A DNA stretch of 64,000 bases from Progne subis subis (GCA_022316685.1 JAKJHU010000141.1:1396347-1460346); one strand, 5' to 3'. Positions 51,253-63,780 are shown, counted from the stretch's first letter. Numbers and translations: made by a program. The notes: generated by a model from the letters alone, not told the origin.

Positions 51253-51465
51253 GTCTGCCCGGGGAGGTGGTGGAGTCACCACCCCTGGATGTGTTTAAAG
51301 AAAGACTGGATGTGGCACTGGATGCCATGGTCTAGTTGAGGTGTTAGGGTTGGGTTGGACTTGATAATCTTGAAGGTCTCTTGCGACCTGGTCATTCTGT
51401 GATTCTGTGATTCTGTGATTCTGTGATTCTGTGATTCTGTGATTCTGTGATTCTGTGATTCTGTG
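51253..51465 (+). mobile_element. CR1 LINE, 3' fragment with nine terminal octamers
   Basis: Plus-strand CR1: TGCCCGGGGAGGTGGTGGAG, GGATGTGTTTAAAGAAAGACTGG, TTGGACTTGATAATCTTGAAGG, then the CR1 terminal octamer ATTCTGTG in nine perfect tandem copies (51394-51465). CR1 usually ends in two to four octamers, so this tail has grown as a microsatellite. 5' flank of GABRB4. Confidence 0.95.
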
Positions 51466-52065
51466 ACTGGCCCAGAGTGAGTGGAAGTGTTGACAATTCT
51501 TTGGAATTGCGAATGGAGGGATTGTTGAGCAGAATTCTCTTGCAGTCCTGTGTGTCCTCTGTGCCCAAATCTCTTTGAGTAGAGCATGGAAAGTGTGATG
51601 GGAAGGGAGAAAGGATTGCCCGTGGCTTCACTCACCACCTCCCATTCCAGCCTGCCTTTAAGCTTAGGAGGCTGCAGACAACGTTTAGTTTGGGCTTTCC
51701 TTCACTTGAGAGACGGTCCAGCTGAGCTAAGGTCCTCTGGTTATGAGGGTGCAGAAGTGTGGTGCTGGCTGTGGCTGTTGAGGTTCAGCTCTCGTGTCTA
51801 CAACGAAGGAACATCGGTGCCAATGCCATGGGCTCCTCCAGCCTGCAGGGTGACGGTGACACTGTCCTGAGCCTGTGGCACAAGGACAACCTGCTCCAGC
51901 CGAGGTGGGTGATGGGTGAGCCAGGTCTGCAGGGCAGCCTCAGCGCTGGCACACATCCCCAGCAGAGCTGCGCTGCCAGGGGAGGTGTGAATCCATCCCT
52001 GCTTACGTGTTGAGGGATGCAGAGCCACAGTCCTGTCACTCTGTGTCAGTCTGTAGGTCCCCTGG

Positions 52066-52461
52066 TGTCACCGAGACACACAAAGCAGTCACACGCAGAC
52101 AAGAGATTTTTGCAAGGCAGAGGTCCTTCCAATCCCAGCTCACTGCTGAGAGAGCGGAGAGAGGAGGAAGAGCCCCTTTGTTTATTCTTTATTTTTTATA
52201 CATTTGTGGGTCTAGCAGAAGATTGGCTTTTTGGGGTTTCCACCCCTCAGCCTCAGTGGCCAGACCAATTGTCAGTTACAGTTGTTTTCAGGTTAGAAAT
52301 ATGCAAACAAAGGACAAAGAATGAAAAACAAAGGATTTGTTTATGTTACATCTGTGGGAAAAGGTAGAAAACTGCTCTAATATTCTACAGTAACTAAAAG
52401 ATCTGACTCCATTTATGAAATTCAAAAAGGCCTTAAAAAACTCAGAAAAACCAGGGTAACA
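52066..52461 (-). mobile_element. Solo LTR, family LTR-A, copy 2
   Basis: A 396-bp LTR on the minus strand. Its + strand edges read TGTCACCGAG and GGGTAACA, flanked by perfect 6-bp duplications CCCTGG (52060-52065 and 52462-52467). It lies in the 5' flank of GABRB4, in the gene's orientation. It closely resembles copies 3 and 4. Confidence 0.95.
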
Positions 52462-53249
52462 CCCTGGTTGGTTTTCTCTTTGCATTTCCACGTTGGTGGC
52501 GCTCAGGAGGAGCAGGGATGCCCCTTGGGACTGGCATTCCTGATCGTGCTGTGACTGGCAGTGTGAAGGGCACAAGACAAGGAAAAGGCTCTTCAGGCCC
52601 TGCAGACAGTTAAGAAGTGCCAAAAAACGCTTCCCTGCTTGTTGTAGTTAGTGATGGGATCTGCTCTGACACTGAGGGCCTGGCCCATGTCCCCCATCAG
52701 GCCTTCCCATTGCAGAGGGTGTCACACTTCTCACTCCTAGGGATGCTCCTTCCCACCCATGCCAGCAGAGGAGTCCCCTTCTGAGTCAAAGCTCCTGGTC
52801 TGAGTTGTGGAGCTGCAACAAAACCATCTGGAAGCAGCAGTGGAATGGATGACAAGGATTTGGGTAAAAAAACTCCACTCCTGAACGGCACATGGAGGTG
52901 GGGATGGGTTTATCTCCTTTTTCCCCCTCTGGCCCCGCAGCTCTCCTGTTCTAGGGCTCAGCCCCAGCAGCCAGGAGGAAGGAGGAGCTGAGAGCCCCAG
53001 CTGCTGGTCCCTGCTGGCTGCAGGGACGATGTGTCCCCAGAGCAGGTGCCGCCTTCCTCCGCCAAAAGCCCTGCAGCATCCACCACCTGCGCCCAGGGGA
53101 CACAGCAAAGGTGACAAGAGAGGGTCCCTGGGGACACCTGCGCTCCACTCAGCCTCAGGGGGGTCAAGCCCAGGTCTCCTAGAGTCCTCCTGTGTGCTCA
53201 TCCCGTGACAAAGCTTGTGCTGTGTCCTGCACAGGCAATGCTCCTCTCT

Positions 53250-53720
53250 CCAGGTCACGGTTGAACGCAGTTGAGCAGGACTGGGGACAGTAGAGTCCCC
53301 TGGGGAGCAGCACCAGTTACAGGGCTCCAGCTGGAGTCTGTGTCACCCTCAGAACCCTCTGAGCTCAGCCCACTGCCCAATCTCAGCTCCTCAGCCTCGC
53401 CACCCTCTCTGAGGGGATGTTCTGGAAGAGCATCAAGAGCTCTGCTGGAGTCAGGGCAGACAGGAACCTCTGCTCTCCCCTCACCTCCCCAGGCAGTCAT
53501 TCCACCCCCGAAGCCCATCAGACTGGTGGAGCGTGATTTCCCTTCGCTGAACCCGTGTTGACTTCTCCTGGTGACCTTCTTTTCCTCCACATGCGTGGAG
53601 ATGACATTCAGGATGAGCTGTTCCATAACCTTTCCAGGGATGGAGCTGGGGCTGACTGGCCTGCAGTTCCCTGGGTCCTCCTTCGTGCCCTTTTTGAGCC
53701 CTGGAGCGACTTGGCTTTTC
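53250..53720 (-). pseudogene. CR1 LINE reverse transcriptase fragment (broken)
   Basis: Minus-strand translation shows CR1 reverse-transcriptase landmarks in order: K-K-G-x-K-E-D-P-G-N-x-R-P-V-S, P-G-K-V-M-E-Q, S-Q-H-G-F-S-E-G-K-S, and later S-P-V-T-G-A-A-P-Q-G-T-L-L-S-P-V-L. The stretch happens to stay open for about 165 codons, but catalytic F-x-D-D and the rest of ORF2 are absent, residues between the landmarks are degraded, and no 3' UTR follows. It is an internal fragment of an old LINE, not a functional gene. Confidence 0.9.
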
Positions 53721-53898
53721 TCCAGGCCCCGTGTCCCTCTCCTGTTCCCCATGACCTGTAAGCGTGATGAGATTATGGCTCTGTGACCACAGGGATCCCT
53801 AAATCTTCTTGTTTATGCCCCGTGCCGTGTGCATTGGTGCACAGGCATTTCAGAGAGCTAATGGAGCCTGGAAATTCCTGATAAAGTGTGCAGGAGGA

Positions 53899-54284
53899 TG
53901 TCATCGAGACACACAAAGCAGTCACACGCAGACAAGAGATTTTCACAGAGGTCCTTCCGATCCAGCTCCCAGCTGAGAGAGCGGAGAGAAGAGACACCTT
54001 TGTTTATTTTTACTTTTTATACATTTGTGGTTCTGGCAGAAGATTGGCTTTTTGGGGTTTCTACCCCTCAGCCTCAGTGGCCAGACCAATTGTCAGTTAC
54101 AATTGTTTTCAGGTTAGAAATACGCAAACAAAGGACAGAGAATGAAAAACAAAGGATTTGTTTATGTTACATCTGTGGGAAAAAGGTAGAGAACTGCTCT
54201 AATGTTCTACAGTAACTAAAAGATCTGACTCCATTTATGAAAATCAAACGGCTAATAAAAAAACTCAGAAAACCCAGGGTAACA
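53899..54284 (-). mobile_element. Solo LTR, family LTR-A, copy 3
   Basis: A 386-bp LTR on the minus strand with edges TGTCATCGAG and GGGTAACA and perfect 6-bp duplications GGAGGA (53893-53898 and 54285-54290). It lies 1.4 kb from copy 2 and in the same orientation, but the different target duplications show independent insertions rather than one provirus. Confidence 0.95.
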
Positions 54285-55299
54285 GGAGGATCCCTAAGCA
54301 GTCGGTGTGCGCCTTTCCAGTGTCACACTGTGCCAGGGAGCTGCTCTGCTCTGCTGCTTCCCTCGAGCAGATCAGGACTCCCTTAACCATGGGGGTCTCC
54401 AGTGGTGCCCCATTCCCAGCTGGGAGGTTTCTGACTTCCCAAATTTGGCCTCTCTCTCTCTTTTGACCAGACACCTAAGCCAACTAGCAGGCCTCTTTCT
54501 GTGATGGGGACACTCCCGTGTCCAGCTTTTAGTGTGGAAACGCGGGAGGACGGATGCAAAACGTGCTCTGGGAGAGGCGTGCTTCCTTCCTGGGACAGGG
54601 AATGCGCAACCCATTCCCGCTGGGGGCACGATGTGTGCTCCTCCCCGGCTCAGCATTTCGTCTGGGGTAACTCCTGTGCGCTTTTCCATGGTGCTTAACC
54701 GCTGCAGGGGTTGCAGGAGGCTTTGGCTGACAGCCCTAAACAGGTGGCTGAGCGCTGAGTGACTTTTATGACCTGAAAAGGGTGATAATTGTGCCAGAAT
54801 TAGCTCTCAAGGGTGTTACAGGGCTGTGGTGAAAGGCGATTTGTGCGTTCTGGGCAGGGAGACAGTGAGGCGCGTGTGCTGCTCCTGAGGTGGATCTGAC
54901 AGTCCATCAGCCCGCTGACAACAAGCAATCTCGGCTCCTGCCTCAACTTCTGGAGCCATTTCGGCGTTTGGGGTTGTGAGAACAGCTCTGCTGCGTAATT
55001 CCACAGCCCTGTGCAGCCCGAGGGTGGGACAGGTGTTAAACAATTCCCCGTGGGAGACAAGGATCCTACCAGGGCTTCCCACCGCTCCGAGCGGGGCCGT
55101 GCCCAGAGCCCTGCAGCAGAACTCAGGTGTGACTTCCCAGGTGCCAAGCTGGCAGAGCGAGGAGCTGCAGCAGAGCCAGCAGCGCCCGCTGGAGACCCCT
55201 CGGACCGGGTCCCTCTCTGGGAGAGCAGGAGAAAAAAAAAAAATCCCCTGTATCTGCGGTTTGTTTGGGAGCTTGGGAGCGAAATCCGAGTGATGCTGC

Positions 55300-55312
55300 G
55301 TTGCCTGGCAAC
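55300..55312. promoter_or_regulatory. X-box (RFX-type) palindrome
   Basis: GTTGCC-T-GGCAAC is an inverted repeat with a one-base spacer and fits the RFX consensus. It sits in a GC-richer stretch (about 54.9-55.5 kb) 8.6 kb upstream of GABRB4, with no recognised gene beside it. Confidence 0.4.
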
Positions 55313-55950
55313 AGGCCGAGAGTGATGGAGCACAGGGCAGGTCCTCTCCAGGCTGGGGAGAAGCAGCTCCAGCCACGCTGGCTGCCTGTGCGTCCGCGGG
55401 GAGCAGGGGAAAGGGGAGAGGAACTTGGGGTGAGGGCACGGCCACAAAAACGGGGGAAGAACCAAGAGGGAGGGAAAAGTCTAACTGAGGGTAGGGAGAA
55501 AGAGAGAAGTCAGGGAGGGGATGGGGAAAGGAGAGCCCAGAGAGGACGTCTGGCCACTGGAGGAGCCGCAAAGGCTCCTGGCTGTCACCTCCCGGGGACA
55601 GCTGCTGTCTGTGCTCAGGTGCGTCCCAGCTTTGGCTAAAGAACTGCAGGAAAATGCAGTTTTCCTTTGAGCAGCTGGAGTGGTTCTTCACCTGTGAGGG
55701 ATCCCCAGAGCCCTGCTGCCCTCACCTCCTCGGACACGGGGGCTGAGGGCAGGGTTCTGAGCAGTGATCACCCACACAAGGCGACACTGGGAATGGCAGC
55801 AGCTCTGGGAGAAACCCCTGGGACGCTTCCACTCCCAGATAAACCCTTTGGAGGGGACACTCGGGCTCGGGGCTCAGGCATGGTCAGCACAGGGGCTGAG
55901 TCTGATCCTGATTTCCTCCACCTTTGGCTGTGTGGAGAGAAGAGGGGAAG

Positions 55951-56130
55951 GGAGAGGGAGAGGGAGAGGGAGAGGGAGAGGGAGAGGGAGAGGGAGAGGG
56001 AGAGGGAGAGGGAGAGGGAGAGGGAGAGGGAGAGGGAGAGGGAGAGGGAGAGGGAGAGGGAGAGGGAGAGGGAGAGGGAGAGGGAGAGGGAGAGGGAGAG
56101 GGAGAGGGAGAGGGAGAGGGAGAGGGAGAG
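55951..56130. repeat. (GGAGAG)30 microsatellite
   Basis: Thirty perfect copies of the hexamer, purine-only on the + strand. It joins the AAGAG array with no spacer. Confidence 0.98.
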
Positions 56131-56350
56131 AAGAGAAGAGAAGAGAAGAGAAGAGAAGAGAAGAGAAGAGAAGAGAAGAGAAGAGAAGAGAAGAGAAGAG
56201 AAGAGAAGAGAAGAGAAGAGAAGAGAAGAGAAGAGAAGAGAAGAGAAGAGAAGAGAAGAGAAGAGAAGAGAAGAGAAGAGAAGAGAAGAGAAGAGAAGAG
56301 AAGAGAAGAGAAGAGAAGAGAAGAGAAGAGAAGAGAAGAGAAGAGAAGAG
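56131..56350. repeat. (AAGAG)44 microsatellite
   Basis: Forty-four perfect pentamer copies (220 bp), purine-only on the + strand. The hexamer and pentamer arrays together form a 400-bp uninterrupted purine tract. Beyond it, 56354-56410 holds about four copies of a 12-13 bp unit (AAGGAAAATTAC). Confidence 0.98.
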
Positions 56351-59300
56351 AGAATGACAAGGAAAATTACAAGGAAAATTACAAGGAAAATTACAAGGAA
56401 AATGACAAAGAAAGGAAGTGGTTTTCATCCATACCAAATGCTTTTGGACTTCAAAATCCATCTCAAAGCCTCAGATCTCCCTGTACCTCTGTCCTTGCCT
56501 TTGCATCCAGAGCAGAGGGGACCCCCTGCCAGACATTCCCAAGAAATGTATTGAAGTTCTGTTTTGTCCCACATGTGAGGTTTCCCCAGCTCTCTGCTCA
56601 CATTTCAGCCCATTTTTATCACCCAGCCAGGATGGAGGCTGAGCTCAGCCCTCCACCCCGCTCCCCTGTCACCAACACTGCCCCTGCAGAGAGCACATTG
56701 CAAAAAATGACATCCCCATCCCTTTGGGCACCCTCTGGCTTCCTCTTTTGCTGTTTTAGCCTACCCACACCATCCCACAGTGTCCTCAGGAGGAGGAATT
56801 CATCCATGTTTCCTCTGGGTCACGTAAAACAAGGTATTTTGTTCCCACTCACATGGTGAGGGAGCAGGAGGGCTGTGATTTCCCTGTTCTCAGCTCTAGA
56901 CTCTTAATAATTAAAACTTTTACCTCAGTACTTTCCATTTTGGTGGTTTTTCACCCAGTCTGACTGTAAACAGTGCTGTACCAGGACTTTGACCTGGCAG
57001 GAAATTCCAAACCCAGCAGATCATTTATCCCAATTTGAAAAGACGAGCACAAATACTTTATCTAAGTACAGCTGCTTCTGAAATGCCAGGATAATTTTTT
57101 TTTTTGTTTTCGGCTGTACCTTTCTTGTCATTTATAATAGGAGGCAATACTAAATTTACCCTGGTAAGTACTGTAACACTCATCAGAACAAAGCCCACTA
57201 CAATTTCTTATCGTGGGTACGGAGCGGAAAAAAAAAAAAAATAAAAGTAAAGATCACCCTCCCTCCGCAGAACATCTCCACTTTGTACCGTGTTTTCCGA
57301 GAAAATTAATCCTCCTGCTCTCTCTTTAAAAATTAAAGCTCAGCAGAGCACCTGAGAGCAGCAGGGGAGGCAGCATTCCTGGGAGCTGGTGCTCCTTGCA
57401 GGGGGAAGCAGCCGGAGGCCCAGGACGGGAGCTGGTCACCCTGACTCCGTGTCAGCTGCGCTGCTGACCGCGCCTGGCCTCGCCTCAGCTTCACAAGGCT
57501 CGTTTTTTGTCTGTTTTTTTTCAAGAGTAATCCTCCAAAATCTGGACAGAGGAGGGTTACGGCATGTTGCCTGCGAATCCTCTCGCAGCCATCCCCGTGG
57601 AAGGCTGCTGCCCCTTTGCTCACGCACAGAAGCCTTTTCCCAGATATAGAGCTACCTAGAATTGAAGCAAGAGCTGAAACATCTGATTTTCCAGCACCCA
57701 ACACCTCCTGCTGCAGCCAGCATCGCGCTAAAGTGAGTGCATAAAGAGACACGACACTTTAGTAACACGTTACGTTTGCTTTCTGCTGCTGCCAGCTGCT
57801 GCAGAAGGTAGCAGGGAGTGAGTTGAAGCTGAAGCAGGAGATTTTGGGAAGCTGTTGCCCTAAATCCAGGCCACGTCTCATCTCAATTTCTTTCACCCTA
57901 AGCTTTCTCTCAGAAAGAGAGGGAAACAAAGAGAGACAGAGGGCAAAAGAAAGAGAGAAAGAAAACAAAGTAAGAAATCTCATAGAGTGCCCCCAGGCAG
58001 GGATATAGGGGTGCAAGATTTCTCAGTCCATGCCCATTTCTTCCTCACCACAAGGTGCTTCTAATTATTTCCATTCAGGCTGGAAACTGATGTTTTCTGT
58101 GCTCACCAAACCCACTGAGGGGGAATGTTTCCATTTAAAGGGAGTCCATAGGGGAAATTAACTTTTCCAAGGAAACAGCGGGGAGGCAAGAGAGCAAAGC
58201 AACTGGAAGGAGAAGTGTCAGGCATCCTGCAAAGCTGCTCAGTGCAAACCTCCTCCAGGAGGGAAAGGCAGCTTCCTTCAGGAAGGGAAAGCAGGAATGG
58301 CCACAGTGCCCAGCTGTCCTGTGGGATGTGCAGGCAGGGCCTTGGAGCTGGCACCTCTGGGCTGGGCTGGGCTGGTGTCGGGTGCTCCTTTGCAGGAGTT
58401 TAAATTCCCCACATTCAGGTGGTTTTAGAGTCCTGGCCCTCTGCAAAGCTCTGTGCCAAACGCAGGAAAAGACGGAGAATTCAAGGGTACATGCTTCGTG
58501 TTTATTAGTTCTTATCTTACAATTTTCTCAGTGTCCAGAAGATGTTTGCCGTGGCTCGGACATCTGGTGACTCCCCCCATCCCAGGGCTGTCCTTATCTT
58601 TTATACTAATTGCTACGTATTTGATATTTACTATTTATTACCAATGTCTATCACTATTACTAAAAAGGTCATCTTTACTCTGACCCAGTCCTCACTAACT
58701 ACTTTGTGCCAACGTCACTGCAGAAACGGAGTGAGGGAAGGAGAAGGAAGAAGAAGGAGACAACGCCCCAAATTCTCCATCTTGTCCCATTCACTTCAAT
58801 ACAAGAAATCCAAACCCACTGTTTTTTCACCCTGTGATATACTAAACTACAATCTTTCACACTCTTGTGGCCTGCAACACTTCCTGCAGTGCAAGAAGCC
58901 TCTCCCATGGACTGAGATCAAATCCAGTGTCTGTCTGAGCTCTGGGCTGGGGTCTCAGAGCCCCCTGCCCAGGTCCCTGACCCTCCAGGGCAACCAAAGG
59001 AATGACCTGGACTTCAACAGGCTGGGACCCAGCAAACCCCAAACTCCCAGCTTCTGGAAACACCACCTTTTTCTCTGCTTGCTTTGGTGTTTCTGGCCCC
59101 CATCTGCATCCCAAAAGGCTGCAGGAGATGAGCAGGGGCCGGGCTAAAACATGGGCACAGGATCACACCACGACCTGAGTTACACCTTGGGCTGGTCATG
59201 ATTTTCCATGGGCAGCAGTTACTCAGAGTGGGCTTGCAGATATCAGTGGTGCATTTTGGCTTATTTCTTTAAGGGAATAAAAGCAAATCCCCCTGCTGCC

Positions 59301-59892
59301 CTTGCCAGGGTCCCAAGGGAAGCGAACTGCCAAGCCTAAAAACCCCACAGCACAGGCTCAATTCAGGCCTTTGCATGGTCCTGGGTCCCCTCTAAGGAGG
59401 GCACAACACAACACTACCCTCACTGAAGAGAGCTGACCTGTATTTCTGCTGTTCCCCAGAGGAGGGGAGGCTTTTCCTCCATGGTTGGAGAGAACAAAAC
59501 CATGAGTGACTGGCTGCAGACACAGGGACAGGGGCAAAGGCAGAGCTGGATGCCTGTGCCACCAAAGGTGCACCCACCCAGCAGAGGGAAGAGCTTCTGG
59601 GCCTGCTTCCCAGGCCACCATTCCAGCTCCTGGATGCGAAGTTGTTTCCCAGACCACCCCCCTACACAATTCTTCCAGCAACAGCGGCCCAGCTCTGCAG
59701 AGAAAACCGAACCAACAACTCGGTGATGCCCAGACACCAACCACAGAAACAACGGTGGCAGGAGAGCTCTGGAGATCCAGCCCTGGAGAACCTCCCCTTG
59801 CCCTGTGAGCCATCCACACAGCCCTGATCCGAGGGCATTCCTGTTTTCCCAGGCTCGGGTAGGTGCTGGTTGAGGTGCGGCTGGTTCCTCTC

Positions 59893-60283
59893 TGTCACCG
59901 AGACACACAAAGCAATCACGCATAGACAAGAGATCTTTGCAAGGCAGAGGTCCTTCTGATCCCAGCTCACTGCTGAGAGAGCGGAGAGAGGAGGAAGAGA
60001 GTCCCTTTGTTTATTCTTTACTTTTTATACATTTGTGGGTCTAGCAGAAGATTGGCTTTTGGGGTTTCCACCCCTCAGCCTCAGTGGCCAGACCAACTGT
60101 CAGTTACAGTTGTTTTCAGGTTAGAAATATGCAAACAGAGAATGAAAAACAAAGGATTTGTTTATGTTACATCTGTGGGAAAAGGTAGAAAACTGCTCTA
60201 ATATTGTACAGTAACTAAAAGATCTGACTCCATTATGAAATTCAAAAGGCTTAATAAAAAAACTCAGAAAAACCAGGGTAACA
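59893..60283 (-). mobile_element. Solo LTR, family LTR-A, copy 4
   Basis: A 391-bp LTR on the minus strand, edges TGTCACCGAG and GGGTAACA, with perfect 6-bp duplications CCTCTC (59887-59892 and 60284-60289). A small deletion near 60136 removes part of the AAACAAAGGAC motif found in the other copies. Confidence 0.95.
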
Positions 60284-63200
60284 CCTCTCCCTGTACCACA
60301 TCCCCACAGTGTCACGGTGCTGTGAGCTCAGGGCCAGGCAGCAAATCCATTGTTCCCTGCCCTGGGAGTCAGCCAGCACCCCGAGGGGTTCTGCTGTCTC
60401 CTGCTGGTGCCTCTCACATCCACACCCACAACTGCTGGCCTTGAGGAGAGCTCTGTGCTTGGTTATGTCTCATTCAGAGTGGACGTGCAGGGGTCAGGAG
60501 GAGGCTGCTTTCCGTGCCAGGATGTCCTGATTGAATCAAGCGCTGGCGATGGCATCTTAAAAGCGCTGACGAGAGGTAAATCATCTCCCAGCACCGGCAC
60601 TTTGGGGGGTAAATTACCAAAGAATGCACTCGTGAGGAGGCAGAACGGGCCAGGCACATGCACGTCCCTCCGGCAGGAGCCCCGCTCAGGACACAGGGGC
60701 TGGCAGGCGCCGTCGGCATGGCAACGCGGGATGCTGGAGCAGGGGCAGGAGTTTGCGACGCGGAGAGATGGATGTTCGATGGGTTTTAAAAATGCCAAGC
60801 TCGCACGCTGGCGTTCTCTCCTTCCCTCCCTCCTCCCTCACTCGCTCGCTCCACCTTGCGCTGCCAAGTTGAATAACGACGTTATTGTGGTGGGAGAAAA
60901 ACGGCATCATCCTTATCGCGGCTGTCAGGGAGAGGGGCAGAGAGGGTTCAGTCACCTTTTTTTTTTTCCCTGACAATCCCACATTTCTGCCAGGATCTCT
61001 CCCTCTGGAGGCAAAGGCAGGCGGTGGACAGGGATCTGGGGTTCTAGCAGGAGGCTCAGGCTCTGTTTGTACCTTGATATGTCACATTTCTCCTCAACAC
61101 TCTGGAGTTCTTCACCCTCCCCATTGCAGGATGAAGAGGGCAACTCTGACTTACCTTTTTTTTTATTTTTAAAATGGTTTAAGATCCAGGGCTTTTCAAG
61201 CATCAAGTAATTCTTGTTCACCATTAGAACTCACCCAGAGTGTTCCCTTAGGGAGCAAAGAGGAGAGAAGAGTGGTTTAAAAAGCAGATTTTTCTGCACA
61301 GCCAAAACCTTCTCTGCTTCCACAGGGATCTCTGGGATGCTGGAGATGAGGTCAGGACTCCCTGCACAAATGGCAGCTGCAGAAATCTCGTTCCCACTGC
61401 AGGGCTGACCTCCCATCCCAAAGGAGTTTGTCCCCGGGCGCAGCGGGCAGGAATGTGCAACCCTCCTGCACAGAATTCCGGACAGGGTGACAAGCCCACA
61501 GTGCCACAGGGGTCTGGCTAAAGCCAGGACAAACATCCTGCTGCTTTTTGTCTGGCTGTGATGCCGAGGGGACGACGTTTCCGTGTGGTTCTGGCTTCTC
61601 CCCGGCCAGGGCTGCACGTTGCTCCAGGCTGTTTCAGGTCTCCTGCAGGGAGGTTCTCCTCCAGCAGCACCCAGCTCCGTGAGCCCTGTGCTTCACACCG
61701 GGGCTTTGTGTGCTGCTCCTGCCCCAGCCACCACCCTGAGCCAGGAAACGCTCAAGCAGCAGGACACCCAGCCCCGGAGAGGTTTTCCCCAGGACGTTGG
61801 AGCTGTGTGAGAGCCCTGAGTGCATCGCCAGGCCCCAGCTATGGGGTGGGATGTCCACCTGGGCCTTCCCCAGAAGAGGAGGAAGCTTCTCTGCAGCTCA
61901 TATCCAAGGAGGAAGGCAGACAGCAGAGGTGTTTCTGGAATGAAGGCGCCAGTTGAGTCCCCTGCAGTGCAATTTCCACCGTGATACCTCCCAGCTGGGC
62001 AGGGATGAGCCAGTTCCTGCTCCCAATCCCTCGCCAAGGTGGGAGTGAAGGTGACCTTTCCCTTGGCAGGAGGGACAAGAAGAGAGCAGTGCTCTAAGGT
62101 CACCACGGGGCTCTGTGTCAGAGCAGAGTTTTGTCCCCAAAACACGCCTGGAATTCCAGGCGGGGTTTAGGCTCTGGTATTTTGCTCGCAGACGTGGTTG
62201 AGCATGATCTGAGCAGGTGAGGAGAGCCTTGAGCTTTCTCACGAGGCTGAAAAGGCAGAAGGGCTTGGTCAGAGCCCGGGTCCCACCTCCCCCGGGCTGC
62301 CTCCCTTGCGGAGCTGGCTGCTGTCCGGTGTCACCCTCCGTGGGGACACGCAGGACCCTGCCACGGCTCGGGGGGGCTCAGTCACAGCGGACTGATGTGC
62401 CAGCTCTCATTTTGAGTCTCTTTTCGAATCCCTCGCTCAGTGCTCTGCTGGCACAGCCCCTTTCCCCCTGAACCTGGCAGAGAGGCACAAACCCCTGGAT
62501 ATTTCCCTGCGCGGCTTCGTGCGAGCGCTCAGGCTGATGGCAGAGCGGGGAATCCCCCATCTCCGGAGCGCAGCAGAGCGGGATGGAGCCGCTGTTTTCC
62601 TCCGGCTCCGGGGGATGTGCAGGGAAGAGGAATCCGCTCCAGCAGCTCGTCACTGTGCCAGCACCAATCGCGGGCGGCACAGGGAATCCCTTTGCAGGGA
62701 GCGGCTCTGCGGAGCCCAGCCAGCTCCTGACAGGGATCCTCCACACGCACACGGCCCCCCCGAGCAGCATCCCACCTCCTTCCCCCCCAGAGGAATCCTC
62801 AGAGCTTCCTCTCTCCCCTGTCCTTTTGTGTCCCCCCGGCACAGCCACCTCTCTCCCCCCTGAATTTCTCCTGCCTCGCTCCACGCTGCTCTGCAGCTTT
62901 CTGTGCTCAAAATACTTTCTGCTCAGGGAATTCCTCTCCCTCCCTCTCCGCTCTCCTGCAGTATTTCTCGCTGCCCTTTGCCCTAAGAGATGTAGCTGAG
63001 CATTAGCCCAAACATCATCTCCCGCTGGTGATCTGTACTGACTGGAGGACTTTAAAACCCTCCTGCAAAAACATCTTGTTTCAAAACCAGAGCATGAGAG
63101 AGGAGGGCTCTGCTCTCCAGGTGGGGTGTTTGCTGAGGAATCATTCCAAGCGCTGAATGTCTTGGCGAAGTGCTGTGTTCACCTAGGGCACTCCCAGCCT

Positions 63201-63780
63201 GAGAAAGGACAGAACCTGGCCCTGGGAGCAGCAACCTTGGCACTGCTGCCAGCCTCCCTCTCCTCTCCAGCCACGGGAAGGTGCCAGCCTCCAGCAGCCC
63301 CCCGTGATACTGGAGAGAGCCTCTGTATCCACCCCACGGACTGCAGTGAAATCATCTGCAACTAACCCCCCACAGGTCACAATCAGCGTGTTTACTGATG
63401 GATGGGTGCTGTGCCCCTCTGGGAGGTCTCACAGCTTGGGCTGGGTTAATCCTGGCAGCAGAAGCGTGGGGCAGAGGGCTCTGGACTGTGATGAGGGACT
63501 GAGTGCCAGCAGAGCAACCAGATGCTCTCAGAGATGGGTTTTTTCATTCGCAGAGCCTGGGTTTTTTCATTCCTTGATATAATTAAGGATCGCTTCTTGC
63601 TCCTGCCTCTTGTCTTAGCCTTCTTCCTTCTGCAGTGAGCTGCTGGGTTTTGTGATTCCCCTGCAAAGCGTTGAGGGGATGTGAGCAATTACTGCCCCAC
63701 AGCAAACGTGTTGGGTTTTGCTTCTTGAGCTGGACCCAGTACTTGGCGAGCCTCGAGAGCAGCCTGGTTGCCAGGGTTCT

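Noticed and set aside
52066..54284. LTR-A copies 2 and 3 as the two ends of one provirus
   Set aside because: They have different target duplications, each closed on its own LTR, and the DNA between them holds a CR1 fragment rather than retroviral genes.
54816..55691. Two overlapping minus-strand frames of 221 and 291 codons
   Set aside because: They are in different phases of one GC-rich segment, have no recognisable domain and lack splice or promoter context. Best explained by base composition.
55667..56859. Frames rich in R-E-R-E, R-E-E-K or L-P-L-P across the purine tract
   Set aside because: Microsatellite translation only.
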